A stretch of DNA of 64,000 nucleotides from Rhyacophila brunnea (Eukaryota; Arthropoda; Insecta; Trichoptera; Rhyacophilidae). This document shows positions 27,401 through 42,400 of the stretch, one piece after another; the first letter of the stretch is position 1; each line of letters starts with the position of its first letter. The notes under the pieces are model-generated. The model was not told the DNA's origin, ran no database searches, and worked only from the letters and a program-made list of their open reading frames with translations. The position numbers and the translations under genes are program-made. Where the stretch lies: assembly GCA_022495005.1 (NCBI GenBank), contig JAGYXB010001022.1:806001-870000 (forward strand), read 5' to 3'.

Positions 27401-30400
27401 ACTAATGGAAAACCCACCCGTCACATTTCCGTTTCAGTTTTTTCATTTAGCTTGACTGAAACGGAGACTGAACGGACAACAGCTAAAGCACCATTAATGA
27501 TAAATAGGAAGAACTTATCAACATTTTTTTTAAGTACCTGAAAGCTGATACGCCGATTACCGAAAGACAAACCGGATTATTCCTGGTTGATATGGGAAAT
27601 TAATTGTATAAAAATGTCGCCAAATTGACATTGGGAAATTGGATTGGAAAAAACTTAGATTTATATTTTTGATTTGATGTTTACGTATTATTATTTAAAA
27701 AAAATTAACATTCATAACGGTTTTTATATTATACTTCTCCTTCTAATTTACACGTCGAATGAAGCGTTAAATACGTTGTTAATATTAAAAGATATAGTAA
27801 ATACTTTGGACGCGGAAGACGCACACGGTGCGTAATGACCAGGCGGCCGATCGATGTAATTATCGTGCATTTTAAAGGGGGCAATTAAAATCTCATTATC
27901 TATTCAGCAGCGAAAGCGTTATTAAGTATAGTATTTTCGTTTGTAAAATTATAGACATTTACGAATTTTCGTTTTACCATAGTGCGGCGTTGGTTGTTTT
28001 CATACCTGGTGGGGTGGGATTTCTTATTAAAATATAATTTTATATGTTCTACTTGTTACTTTTATACTTGTATCATCAAAAATAATAACGCCGGTTGAGA
28101 ATGTCGGGGACGAAACTGGTCGTGAAGAATATTAAATTATGTGGAATAGGTACCACATAATACATACTGTGTTTAATTTTAATTGATACACTGACTCTTT
28201 TAACACAATAATTAGAATGATTTATAAATGTCGCGTTGTTATTTCAATATATAAGTATTTTACAAATCGATGTTTTAAATTGTAAAAGTTGTAAATCATT
28301 CTATAGGTACTGTCACTGTGGGCGAATCTCAGGAGTGCCTATTGGTTTCATTTGCTACAATGCATGTTTCAATGATGGCAAGAAAAACCGATGCAATTGA
28401 GAATCGCTTTTGCCATACCAATATGGTGACATTATATAATGATTTACCCACAATATACCTATCTACCGCCACTTTCATACCATGATACAAAGAGATAAAC
28501 ACATTTTATAAAAATTATGATGAATTACCACCAAGTAACCATTTGTTTATTTACTATCCTTGTGTTTTACTGAGAATCGACTAACTCGAATGATTAATCT
28601 TTTATCACGTCTTTATGATCAATGAATGAAAAACGCATGTTGTAGTTTTTCATAATCATAACCATTGCTGTGGCGGTGCGGTTATTGTGATGTAATAAAT
28701 ATTAAGGGCCCACATCCCGTGTAAATGTTGAAAATGAAAAAAATGTTTATTATGTAAGTTACGTTTGAATAATCTACACATTTTTTAGGGAAGTTGTATA
28801 CATTAATATGACACCCGTTTATCAACTTAAAAATTAACATCTCAGAATATATTTTATTAATACCGTAAAACGCAGTCGTTTATTACATGTACATGACAGT
28901 ATATTATAGTAATTATATTCGGTAAATTTTCCATTGACATTTCAATTTAATGAGAAATTGTAACATTCTACGTTCTGTTTTTGTCATGAAGTGTTGTATA
29001 TTTATGATGGTTTAATATTTTATTATCTCAATGCCCATTCTAGGGATTGCAATACCGAATGAAAATCTCAATATCGGTATTTTATATTGAAAATCGGTAT
29101 TAACAGCGGTAGTCATAAAAAAATTAAATCATAGAACTTTTCCGCCGAAAAACCTAGACATTCTTTTGACTGTTGCCAACTATCGTCCAAAACTAAAGTT
29201 GAAAGCATTCCCATAATAAATTAATATTATTATGTAGTGAATTTGTGATTATTGTATTTATGTTGGATTATTCAGTATTTTTAATTACAGCTTTTTGCAA
29301 TCTGCTTTCTTGATACCGAAAATACTGTTTTAACCGGTATTGTCAAACACCGGGATTCCGGTTTTTTAAATACCGGTATTGCAATTCCTAGCCCATTCGT
29401 TATACATTGAATTGTTTTATTCATGAAATACAATTGCATCTTATTAATATTTTTTAACTGTCTTACACTCTTACATTTCATAAATTGGTCTGACATTGGT
29501 TTATTTTGATTTTTAGTTTCAAGTTTCAAGTTTTTTCGACGATTTGGAGTGCTGTATCGTTACTCAATTAATATGTGTTTCGTTTTGTTTCATTTAATAC
29601 TCTGTTAATACATTAACTTTACTGTTCTTAGAATTTAATAATAAACAAAACCCAAATCCATGTTTGCACTTAAAAATTTTTAATTTAAAATCCATTGCCA
29701 ATATGCATTTTGCATGTCTTTAATAATGCTCAATAATCATTGATAACAATTTTCATTATTACACATAATAAATATTTTATTGAAGTGATAAAAACAAATG
29801 TTTTTTTACCTACCTAGTACTGATAATCAAAATCGGTAATCTGAAAAACCTAAATTCGGGAAATTACCGTAACAAATTGAGGATATCTGATAATTGTAAT
29901 TTTAAGATAACAATAATAAATAGATATAATTTCAAAGTAGACTGCTTGGTTTTATTGTATACATGTTTTCCATATAGTTATACGTACATATAATATATTA
30001 TCATAGAGATAATAATATTTGATCCAGTGCGTTGTGCGATTATTCTCAAAGATAATAATTGATAATACTATTAGATTGCAGGTTACATTTTGCTATACTC
30101 TCTATTTATCAAAAAAAAAAAAAAAAACACTTGACATGAATTGATTTAAATTTTATAATATTACTATTCCTTATTACTTATTCTATTAAATTTTTAAACA
30201 ATTATTTATTAGAAGGTTTCAAAATCAAATTGACCACATTATAAATACATATGTCATGTACGGTAATTTTTGAGTTTTCAAATATTACTTCTACACACTT
30301 TTATTTGAAAACAATTTAGAGATGGACATATTAAAAACATTTTTTTAAGTTGTTGATATCTATAATAAAAGTACCTATCTAATGTGGTATGGCGAATTGC

Positions 30401-33400
30401 ATATTATGCACTATTTGCATGTAACCACTATTCATACGTAAGGATTGCAATACCGGTATTCAATTATTTTTCGATACCGAAATTCCGGCATTCTCTGTAT
30501 TAAGGGCGGACATGCTCAGCGTTAAAAAAAATCGGTTAGGCACATATTCAAACACGCGCGTTAACATCATTTTACTCCCTACTTCAATTATAATTGTCAA
30601 TTTATGGCTACGGCCGTATATTGTAGCTTAACTACTGGGGAATGCCAAAAGAAATGGCGTATTTCAAATAAACACTACCTTATTCTTAGGTCAATAATTA
30701 TTATAAAGCAATCATTATTCGTAGGATGTTTATCACACTTGAATGGTCAAAGACATAGCTTATAATTAGTATCTTTAGAATTATCTTGAAATGTGTTAAT
30801 CTTGCCCATTTTTTGAATAATAAAATGCCTAATTCTTGTCAAATTTGGGATCACGGATATTATCAATATAATTTTTTATTGTAAATATTTCACTATAATA
30901 ATGTCGACATAAATTATACTAATAGTTTTATAAATGCGTTTAAAAAGTAATAAATGTAAAAAATCTTAACACCACTGCACATGCATGTACTGAAATATGA
31001 CTATATTCTAAAACATTAGAGCGAGAAGTTTAAAAGAATACTATGTTATGTAATAAAAATACTTTATGCAGTCATCAAATGTTTAAAATAAATATAAAGG
31101 ATAATAAGGCTTCAAAATTATATAAATAGATTATCTACAACGTTTAAGGAATGTCCAGGATCACGCTTTGAAAATACAATAAAAGCTCCATTTTGACCTA
31201 CGCTAAGCATGTCCCCCCTTAAGAAAGCATACACGTTTGTTTTTCGAAAATAAATTGTTATTTTTTCATCATTACTTATTATATTATTGTACTTAGGTAT
31301 ATTAAATTTATATTGTAAGTTTTATGCTGTCAAAACATAAATATACTGACTGAAACCAACAAAATTTAAATAAAATTTAAAACAAAATCCCTCAAATACT
31401 TACAGAATTGTCGAACATGTAGTATTTTAGTGAGATTTTCCTGTACCCGGACTTATAGTAGGTATTTGTAAAAATTAGCTGTTCTAAAATATTGTGATCT
31501 AGTCACCAGTGTTTTATATAGATTTTAATAGTTATATTTATTGATAGGTACCTACTTCTTTTTTTCTATGCTTAATATGTTTTGACGAATACCGGTATTT
31601 AATAAGAAATACCGAAATACAGATATTGATATATGCATTCGGTATTGCAATCCCAATGCATACGCCCCTTTGACTCACTGAGGAGGGTGAAATAATCATG
31701 TACTTATCATTTTATTACCATGAATGAATTATTTTTTTTAAACGATGTTATTTTATTAGGCTTACTTAAACTTCTTATCTGAATGCAGTGATGTTGCGGT
31801 TATTAAATGTGGAATTATCATCCTCACTGTATTAGTTTATCTGTTTATCAGTAAAGTTGTCGAACTGAACACCATTTATATTATGAAAGGTTGCCGCGAT
31901 AATGTTGTACACAAAATGACGCACAACCACTTCCGGCGGATATGGGCATCTGCGATTTTTTCTCGGTATTTTTAGATCGGACGACCACCGAGATTACAAG
32001 ATTTTTAGATGTACCCACACATGCATACGTATTATACAATTTCACAAACAAGAAATCCCTTTATAACTGGGTCGTACAGAAGGTTTTCATCAACATCTTT
32101 GGTCGTGGCTTACTTACTATCTCGATACTTAGGTAGGTACTAATAATAAAATTGGAGTGTGTCCATTTGTTCGGGGTATAACTCTAAAAAAAGACTGATT
32201 CGATAATGGTGCAATTTGCAATTATTGTAGACTACACTGGCAGTAACCAAATTAGTAGAATTTCATCTCAATTCTTGTTATCTCAAAAGAAAATTGTAGA
32301 AAATAACGCACTTGCAACAACAAAAACTACGCCGCAAAATATTAATTATTATTTTAAAATATTTTTAACAACAGTAAACTCAACTTAAAAACTAAATGGG
32401 CAATGATTAATATTTTGACTTTTAGACATACCCATTGATTTCCAGCCACTAATGCCAACTTCACGCCGGTTGGTCTTTGTATTAACCAAAGAGCATTCTT
32501 GACAAACTTTTAAAATACTATGGGTGTCATTACTATGACCAGATTTGAAATTACAGACCATAATGTGAGTGGTTAATATATTAACCAAATTCGGCCTTTG
32601 CCCTATAAAGGGTTAAATAATCATTTAACGATTTTTTTTAAATCGGTATGAACTTTCCTAATAACTATTATAACGTTGTATTCATATCCTCGTTCATTTC
32701 ATGCTCGGATAATCCGAACTCGGATAATTGAGGTTTTACTGTATATTATGTACACATTATTTATTATTGTACATCATGTATTCTTCGATTTACAACCGAT
32801 ATATAATATTTATACACTTTTGTGTAGATAGATAATTTATTTAAATTTGTTAATTGAAAAAAACTTTTTGACTACAACATTTCGTCGCCCAAATCAAAGG
32901 GCACTTGTGCAAAAATAGAGTTTTGGGAAAACCGCAGTTAAAGTTCTTTTTGAGTGAACAAAATCGTGTGGAGGTTATTTCTTAATATTTTGACATGACC
33001 TTCAGAGCACATGTGACTTATTACTCAAAGATTGGTTTTTTTCATATCTTGTGAAGATTCTCGTCACCAAGGCCCTTTTTCTGCAACAAAATCTTTTTTT
33101 TGTACAAAGGCTACACATTTAAAAAATAATTACAAATATGTAGTAGGTACCTACTTACTATTTTCTAAGGCTTCTAATTATTCGGTAAGTATAAATATTC
33201 AAAAATAGGAAGTATCATAATAAAAGTATTTTATTAATTTTTGGGAATAATTTAAAATCAGTAGGAAGTAAAAAATGCTCAATGGTAAGTATTCAAATAA
33301 TTTATGAGAAAGTATTTAAATAAGCACAGGGAATTATTAAAATGTTTAATGTTAAGTATAAATATTTGTGTGTCAGAATACATTAAAATTTGGGCAAAAA

Positions 33401-36400
33401 TAATTTAATTGGCCGTTTTTTTAATTTAATAAGATAGTATTCTTCTCTGTCATTTCAACCAGGGTTATACCATAGACTAATATTCGAGTTGGTGTTGTAT
33501 CATAGACTAAAACCATAATCGTCTACGATTATGTAGTACCTTGACAGATGACAATTGACTTCTCAGCACTAAAAATCTAGAATAGTATTTTTTCTTTAAG
33601 TATATTATAATGAATGTATCTAAAGAAGTGGCTCCGCAATTCAATATGGATCTTCTGAGCAGGTTTCTTAAAAAAATCGTTCTAGCCATCAGCTGTAACT
33701 GTTGGTTCTATGTTCTGGGTACAACAAAATTAGTTTGTAATCAATTATTAATGTTTATTAGAAACTGTTTTCAGTAGGTATCTACACTGGGTTAAAGACT
33801 ATTGAAAATACATGCTTCATTATAGAATTATGTTGTATGCCTAGTAAGTGTGTATTATATTATATTTTTCAACATTTAAAAAAAAATTAGAAAACAGGTA
33901 GGTAGGTACACCAGATGTGTTTATTATAGGCTTATTTTTGACATAAGAGTAAAGAATACGGCAGACTTCAGTTGTTTACGAAAAAAAAAATACACGGCAA
34001 CTTGAAGGGACACTTGTCTTGTAAACATGTCAACGGTGAACGGTGTGACCAGGTTATTGTAAATTTTATAAAAATATATCAATATTTCCCCACAGCAAAA
34101 AATGCCTAGCCATTGTCGATCAATGAACATTCCTTGTATTTTGTAAATAAAATTATTTAGTATAATTTATCGATTTCCATAATTTTGATGGAATAGGTAA
34201 TAGGTATGTCTCCATTGTCTCGACAATAAATAGGTTCGTTACCTAAAAGATTTTTAGTAATAAAATTATTGTATAATCGACATACAAACCAGAAAGTGGT
34301 TATTTTTTTTTTTGAATTAATACTAATATCACATTAACTCATTCGATTATCGATTTAGTTTGATCAATCATATTAAGTACTTACCTATTTTAATCTTATT
34401 CAAAAGGTATGAAAAATTTGGTTGAATGAATAATATTTCACCGTATAACATTTTAATCAAATTTAACCTTAAAGTGAGGTATTTTTTTCTATATCACTTT
34501 CTTTAAAAATATTTAAGTAAGTATATTGATATAGGTTGAAATAGTCCATTAACTATCAATTAACTTTAAGCTACTACCTACCTACTTAGTTATTTTGCAC
34601 GTAATTTCAACTGAAGACAAATTATTCATAATAGAATTAGTTTATAAAACAGGTTATTTCAATTAGATAATAATAGTTTAATAGGTATATTTTTAATTTT
34701 CATAATATTTATAAACCGTCAAACATCACTAAATTATTATATTTTGGATTTAAAGTTATCAGAATTGAGGTTATCTTCTGTCCTCTATGTGTGATGCGCT
34801 CATATAATTATAGCTCTTTTTGCAGCACTTCGATTACTTCTTAGTTGGTGTTCTTTTAATAATCAAAATAATGGTTATTTGTTCCGAATATTCATGAATT
34901 TTGCGTGCGAGCATAGACAAACATCCTTTACGTGCAAGGATGGTAACCCTAAATTGCTATGCGTCCCATATAAAATTGTTTACTTGTCAAATTATCATAA
35001 TTATAATGAATTTATGTTTTATCTACTGACACGCGTAATTTAAATAATGATTATTTAGTTTTACAACCGATATTTTAATATTATTACTTGCTTAAACATT
35101 ATTTTACCCTTCACATTAAAACTGGCGTCCTTATTCTGACACTTCGAAATAAATACTTACCAATGATTAAAAATTCTGACACTTGAAATTTAAAAACTTT
35201 TCAAAATTGTCTATTAATACTTACTTCAAAAATACACGCCATTTTCTAATATTATTTTTACTGGCAAAATCGTATAAGTATATAGCTATGTTACGTTTTT
35301 GTTATACATTAATAAATTGAAGATCAGTTTACAAAATACACAGGTGACCTTTATTTTCTTTCGTAAATTGTGATTTCAAGGATTTAGCTCCACAAATGAC
35401 ATTTTGCCTATAGTGTACAGAAAAAAAAATACGAACAAAACTACATTCATAACAGCTGAAAACAACTGTCAAAATGTCCTTTTGCTTTTAGTGCGACGAA
35501 TATTATGCAAAAATCAAGCAATAATAATTTTATTTATTTAGTCATTTTTTTCGGACGGTGAGTGCGAAATATGACATGTTGATAAGTTGTAAGTCGACGA
35601 ATAAGTACATGTTTTTAAAAATGTAATCTAGCAATCACTGTGAGAATTTCCAAGTCGAGCAACACGTCGTATGTTTTGTATTTTGTCACGTCTGTGGCGA
35701 TTTAACGTCTTTTAATACAGCTATCAAAGTGCATTTCGTGTGAAATTGCAATTTAAAACGACTGTCCAGTGTCCAACAGCAATTAGAATACCAGAGGCAA
35801 AAATAATAACACATACCTACTGCGAATGCAAAAATTTATCATTATGCTATTTGACTGAATGTATATATGAAACTAACTAAACCACCGATGTGTTGACTAA
35901 TTCAGCGGTTTCCAACCTTTTTCGCGTACGTCACTCTTTTCAAATTAAAATTCAAATTAATAACTTATATATTTTTTCACGTAAACAGATAAAACTCAAG
36001 ATTGTCGAAATGATATTAAATTTCGAGTATTTGGAAAAATGCACTGTTTCTAATACAGTTTGGTATATCCAAGGATGTTAAAAAAAATTATACTCCGAAC
36101 TTAATGCTACTATTCGTATATATATAATTATTTAGGAACATGTTGAAGTATATCAATCACATTAAACTGTGTAGCACAACCACATATTTAAGAAAAATAT
36201 AATCATCAAAGTAAAATGCAGGCGACTTTTTTTTTACTATTAGAGCAAATTTGTGATATATGTATATCTCACTTAGCTGGTCGACGCGCCACACCGGACA
36301 CCCTCTAACCCCGGGCCCCCAGGCTAGATCCCTGTCAGTCCCTCATTGTGCGGGTCAATATAAACGTCCTGCGGTTATAATATGTAATACTATTATGTCC

Positions 36401-39400
36401 TCAATTATTAATAATTAACGAAATCATCCAAATGGTCGGAATGTCTTCTAAAATCTTCCGATAAATCAAAATGTTCCCCATTTTTTTTTTAAAGGAAACC
36501 ACCACAATATAATAATATAATATGCAGGTTTAATTTAATTAATACACTATTTGTCATTGCGTTATGAGATCGGCAGCAATGTTATTTTCATTTGTTGTGT
36601 TTATCTGTCATCTATTTCAAAATTATATATATTTTAATTGGAACTACGCAGAAGACTCGTGCAAATTTTATTTAGTTATTGGAAAATGTAAAATTATATT
36701 ATTTAAGATAGATAAACTTGGTTACAAGTGCAAGCTACATGAAAAACGTGCAAATAATATATTATATCCATAATGTGCTTCAGAATAATTCAGAATAAAA
36801 ACAGAATAAGAAAAGCAGCAAATGCATGGTGATAATCAATAATGGAAAGAACACACTAGTCAGCCTGTGATAATGCCCTTGATTTCTGTGAATATTGTTT
36901 GTGGAATTCGAGAAAGAAAATTAATTATATCGATATTGGAGTTATTGATTTATATATCAGGCAACGAAAATTGAGAGTATAAGAAACGAAGAAAAATATA
37001 ATTATGAAATGTTTTAAGTCGCCGCCACTGGATATTTGACATACAAGATCTGTCATTATTTGCAATATGCAAATTCGCACGATTTCTAAATAAATAATAT
37101 GGATTCAACCAACTTAGATTACCACTGAATCATTCATATTTTTTTTTTAATTTCAAGTAGCGTTATCTTCTGTTATATTATCCAAATGTTTTCCAAGCTC
37201 TCTGGTAGTACTGTTTATTGTAGAGCTTTTTAAACGGTGGGCCACAAGCGATGAGAGAATTATTAATTATTAATTTTTCGTACAAACATTTTGAACAATC
37301 ACAAACACCCAGGCTTTGAGAAAATCACATAAATATTGTGTCCTCACCGGGTCGAACCCAGAACTCTCGGGTGGAAGGCCAGCGCCTTACGCACTGCACC
37401 ACGAGAGCCGTTTGGCCACAAGGGATTGAGATTTCATCATAATACTACTTCCCCTTTTTATATCATTTACTTCTTTTTCTAGTAGTTTCTAGTTTTCTCG
37501 TAGTTTATAGTAGGATATATTTTTTATGTTGCATTTATTGTTTATCGGAAATTTAGCACTATTTCTCTGGGTTCATAATCTTTTATTGTGAAAATTTACT
37601 GTTTTTGTATTATTCTATAAACCTTTTTCATATACCTACTTTTAAATAATCTCAAAAAGTTGTCAACAGAAAACTCGTTTCGACTGCAACACGTCGAATA
37701 TGCCGATCCCATTTTGTTGGTATTTACAAAACACACTTAACTTGATGTACCTAAGCACACAGCTCGAACGCGACATTTTGGATTTGCATTTACATTGCGA
37801 TTAAAAAAATAAATTAAAAAAAACAGCTGTTATCGCACGTAATAAATTTCAATCGGCATGGGGCGCAGGTGTAATATTTCGGCTAGCCGCGTGACGTCGT
37901 TGTCCCGGCATGTCCTCGCTTATGCGCACGGAAGGCAGTTGCAACATTGCTATGATTTATGACCGTATCCTAGTGCGACCAGGTTATATCGTGCAACAAG
38001 GGCGATTATAAACAAGTTTATTCCCGCTTTTTTTCAGGTGCCAACTTACAGATATAAATTTTTTATATACCTATATATTTTCCCACGCTAAAAACGATAT
38101 GAAATTGTCATCACAAAAATGACATAATTTATGATACCAATGAGTACTAGAGTCTAATAGTTGTAGTTCAAATATTTTATCCGGTTTTTTTTTCAGGTGA
38201 AATTCCCATAATTATTTAATTTAATAGCGTGACAAAACCAATGGGTGCATACGTACCTCGCTCAGTATGCCGTGAAAATTGTTTATTTTTAAATAGGGTG
38301 CCATGACGTGAAAACGGTTGGGAAGCACTAGTCGATTGTATGTATGTAAAATATCGCTGCATTCGTCAGTTATTTAAACGGTTGGTTTCTTTGTTTCTGC
38401 AACTGCGTCTGGTCTGTCGACCTTTCCTCACACCAGCGATTAGCTTTAATAAAATGCTGCATCAGGGGTCAGGGAACAGGATTAAATTACTCCAAACGTG
38501 AATTTTTTTATTAAATGAAGGCCCAAAATACAATTAAAAGTCTACTCACACTTTAACAACAGCCTTATATTTGAATATCGAATTATCGTCAAGAAACTTA
38601 CCAATTAATAACAAACTATTTTTTTTACTGACAAACATTTAGATTGTGTTTTATAAAGAGTTTTCAGTTTCGAGTGGATTGGAAAATATAAGGCGATCCA
38701 CATCAGATCTATAGATCGAATTAAAAAAATGAAAGCTATTTATATCGATTTCTAAATAATTATCCAAATCCGATTTTGATTCTGATATTATTTTTGAATC
38801 GTCTTCTTCACCCAATTTAAAATAATAATACATCTAGCTATCATTAATTTTTAATATGCCCTCGTTCGGCGCATCCTGTCCTGACACTCCTCCCTCTCGC
38901 AAGGGTCAAGTTCATGGACCTATACATAAATGGCTATCACGCGATATAATTTCTCTCATCAAGTGGGTATATATATATACGCTCTCGATAGTCGAGCGGT
39001 TACCGCGTCAGTTTATAATGTCCCGGGTACGAATCCCGGGTCTGGCAAAGTCACATGTTTTTTAACGTGTATTTGAACCAGAGTATTGGCCTGATCGGTT
39101 GAGCAAGTTGCTTATATCCATTTCTCGTAAAAATAAAAATAAATCCACTAGTACATTATATTATTACTTCATAAGTAATTTCCTGAACTTTATTACCTGC
39201 TTATAAAAATGTATGTTGTCGTCTCAGTATCTCAAATTGTTCTTATAAACACAATATTAATAACTTATTACACATTTTGTATTAAAATAACTACAATTCA
39301 GTGGTTTGTCATATTGCGATAAGTAGATAAGCGTATCATCCAATGACAAACACTGTTGGGAGATTGCATGCATGCTCTGAACGTCCTGTTTATAAATACG

Positions 39401-42400
39401 ACAGTCATACAATATCGATATGGTCATTATCTGCCATTGATTTGTGCATGTGCAGTGTGCTATTAACCCTTCCATGCAAATGGCGGCTCCGGAAACAAAA
39501 ACGTCTGTTTCTATTTTCGTAAAATGTTGCAAGTTAATAAAAGTTTCGTAATTATTTCTTTCTTATAGGTGTAATTTCTGAAAAAGTAGTCTTAAATGTT
39601 GTTTATACTAATGACATTTTAGAAAACAAATTTTCAGAAATTATACCACCCGTAATAAAGAAAAAATCGCGGCCCAAACTCTAAAGAACGACGATTAATT
39701 AAAAAAACAATGCTTCCATAACAATATTTTTTATAGTAATTTATTGTATTAGGTATTGTGTCATGGTATAGTTTTACTACTTTTATTTTACTGGCAAGCG
39801 GAGTGTTACAATACTTAAAAAAATATATGTGGCACTTCATTGTATGTAGGTTGCAGACCACTGATTCAATTGAATAAATCTCGTTTCGATTAAAAAATAT
39901 TGGAAAACTGACACTGCCATTTTCAAACAATGTTAACTGCGACTCCAAGTTTAAAACAAAAAATTAAGACGCCAAGAAATGATGTAATTTTTCACCTGGC
40001 CTAAGTGTCCCCAGTACATTCTTCTATGTCTATATCATTCTAATAGTTTCTTTTTCTTTTACTGTGTTAACTGTCAATTCGTGGTGGAAATGCATTGTAT
40101 TATTAATTTAAATAAAACGCAATTTTATAGTACCAATTCCACTGACCGGTTTCATCCGCCTCCGAGGGTCAAAGTACACTTTTTATTTAAATTAATAATA
40201 GTTAGTTTCAAATTATGTTAACTCCCAAATTTAAAGTTCTTCGTTAACTTATGTTATATTTACATTTTAAAACGTTTTTAATGATCTACTTTTCAAATTA
40301 ACATTTTTTGAAACTATTCCTAATTATTTTATATTATATGATCGAATTTCAGATGTTTTCTGTTATTTTGATAATCAATTACTCTCCGGTACAAATATTC
40401 ACCTATCTAACAACACTACTTTAGCATTATTCAGTTATCACAGTGTTTGATAAAAGGACAATATAAGTACATGCTACATTATAATTTTATTCATTGACTG
40501 CATGATATAATATAATTTATCAGTTAATAATAATTGTTAGCTATTATCACTTATAATTATCGAATGCACCGATTTCCTTCGTCCTACTGTGTTTGCTATA
40601 CTTTAATTTATAAACGACCTAATAAGATAATAATATATTGTAATTGTGCAAAATAATTACATATTCAACGTTTAGATATTGAAATATGTAGGTATACCAA
40701 ATAAAATAGTCACGTTATAGCAAATCGAGAAATAACCTAATAATTTATGCTATTATTTTTTTGTCTTTTAATATGAATAGATTAAAATAGTAATCTTATT
40801 TGCGTTGTGTTGTCAATCCGTCAATTTTGATTAACTTGCCAATTGATAATTTTATATCGATCGAAAATAAATTATTTTTCAGCTACGAATTATTCGAAAT
40901 GTAAATAGTTTATCTTATTTATAGATTGTGCCAAAATACGATAATACATTTTGAGTAGGTCGTAATACTGTTGTAAACATTTTGATTCGGTCTCCGTCGT
41001 GGATGGATTTACCACATGATTAAATGGGTTACAGCCCAGGGTGCCTGAAATTAGTTAGGGTCTGCGGGGTTTTGCAGACGTTCAAATCGCTTTAAAATTT
41101 TTGACCAAAATTATCATTGTCACTTGCTCTAGTGTTATGTATTAATGTTTAAAATATTATATTTTAATGAGACAACAAGTCATTTTTCAAACTAAAAAGG
41201 CACGAAAAAAATGATCACCGTTAAAAAATTAAGTTTCGATTAGCTGTTTAAAGCGTATATGTGGCTCTGTCACTCCATGTATATAATATGTAGTTTACCC
41301 GATAGTAATGAATATTTCACTGTATATTATTACCTTGTAGAATAATATTCGTTATATCCTCCGCGTTGGATAGGGAAACGGTTTCGTTCTCATCTAAGAA
41401 AGCCGATAGTGCATTTTTGAGTTCATTTTGGAATTCAGTATTGTTCTGCAGGTATACGCGAGCATTTGACTTCTTCTGCAGTTTGGATCTTTCTGATTTG
41501 ATGTTCAATCTTATCTTACATCTCACCATCCGGTGATCACTGCCGGTGTTAAACTGATTGATCACTTTACAGTTTAAAATGTATATTTTCTGTCAGTGAG
41601 GATGTAATCGATTTCGCTGGTCCTTCCTGTCGGGCTTCTCCACGTCCATTTACGTGTAGGTTTATGTTGAAAAAAGGAATTCATGATGTGAAGATTGTTG
41701 GTTTCAGCAAACTCCACAAGCATGTCTCCTCTACCATCCCTTGAGCCATGTCCGAAATGTCCGACCGCTACGTCATCTCTTTGGTATGATCCAATACGTG
41801 CATTGAAATCTCCCATTATGATTTTGAAGTGGCATTTACTTTTATTTTTCAAGGATGTTATTTCCTCGTAAAACTCTTCCACTTTTTCATCAGGATAACT
41901 CTGTGTCGGAGCATATACTTGCAAAATCTGAATGCGGTACCTAGCATTGATTTTAAGTATCATGCTTGCGACCCTGTCAGAAATGCAGTTGAACTCGACT
42001 ATGCGGTCCCTCCAGGCTTTGTTGACAACAAATCCAACACCGCTCGTGCGTCCTTCATCGGTTCCTTTGGAGCACAGCACATGTCCGCTTTGTAAAGTAA
42101 TAATACTCTCACCTTTACGCCTTACTTCGCTGAGTCCGACAACATCCCAGTGGATATTCCGGAGCTCTTCTTGAAACTCTACAAGTTTGGCATCGCTGGA
42201 CAATGTTCTTGCGTTATATGTAGCAATGGTCATCTGTTGGCAGCCTTTTCCGGGTCTCCGGGGATTTTAGCACCCTCTGCCTTCCTTCGCTGATCGCTGC
42301 CGTGATCAGTATCAGGTTGGCCTCCGGAGAATGAGGGCCGGGTTCTAGAAGTTTTTGTTTTCATATGAAGGTTTTGGACACAACACACCACGCTGTCCAG

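Noticed and set aside
31942..32136. Plus-strand open frame of 64 codons considered as a gene.
   Set aside because: It has no recognised domain, no splice sites supporting an exon, and AT-rich composition like the surrounding intron.
37330..37413. Possible tRNA gene on the minus strand.
   Set aside because: A- and B-box-like sequences are present, but no acceptor stem forms and a target duplication flanks it, so it is a SINE.
35903..38330. A single confident 2.4-kb hAT element.
   Set aside because: The ends match, but the flanking 8-mers agree at only about half their positions, so it is kept at low confidence.
38977..39060. Possible tRNA gene with a perfect T arm.
   Set aside because: The 5' end does not pair with the 3' side and no sensible anticodon arm forms, so it is tRNA-derived only.
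39257..39948. Two minus-strand open frames (39257-39532 and 39634-39948).
   Set aside because: They have low-complexity, AT-driven composition and no domain or splice context, so chance is more likely.
41574..42233. Host gene related to craniofacial development protein 2.
   Set aside because: That label attaches to LINE endonucleases. Here the reading frame lies inside a bounded LINE insertion with frameshifts.
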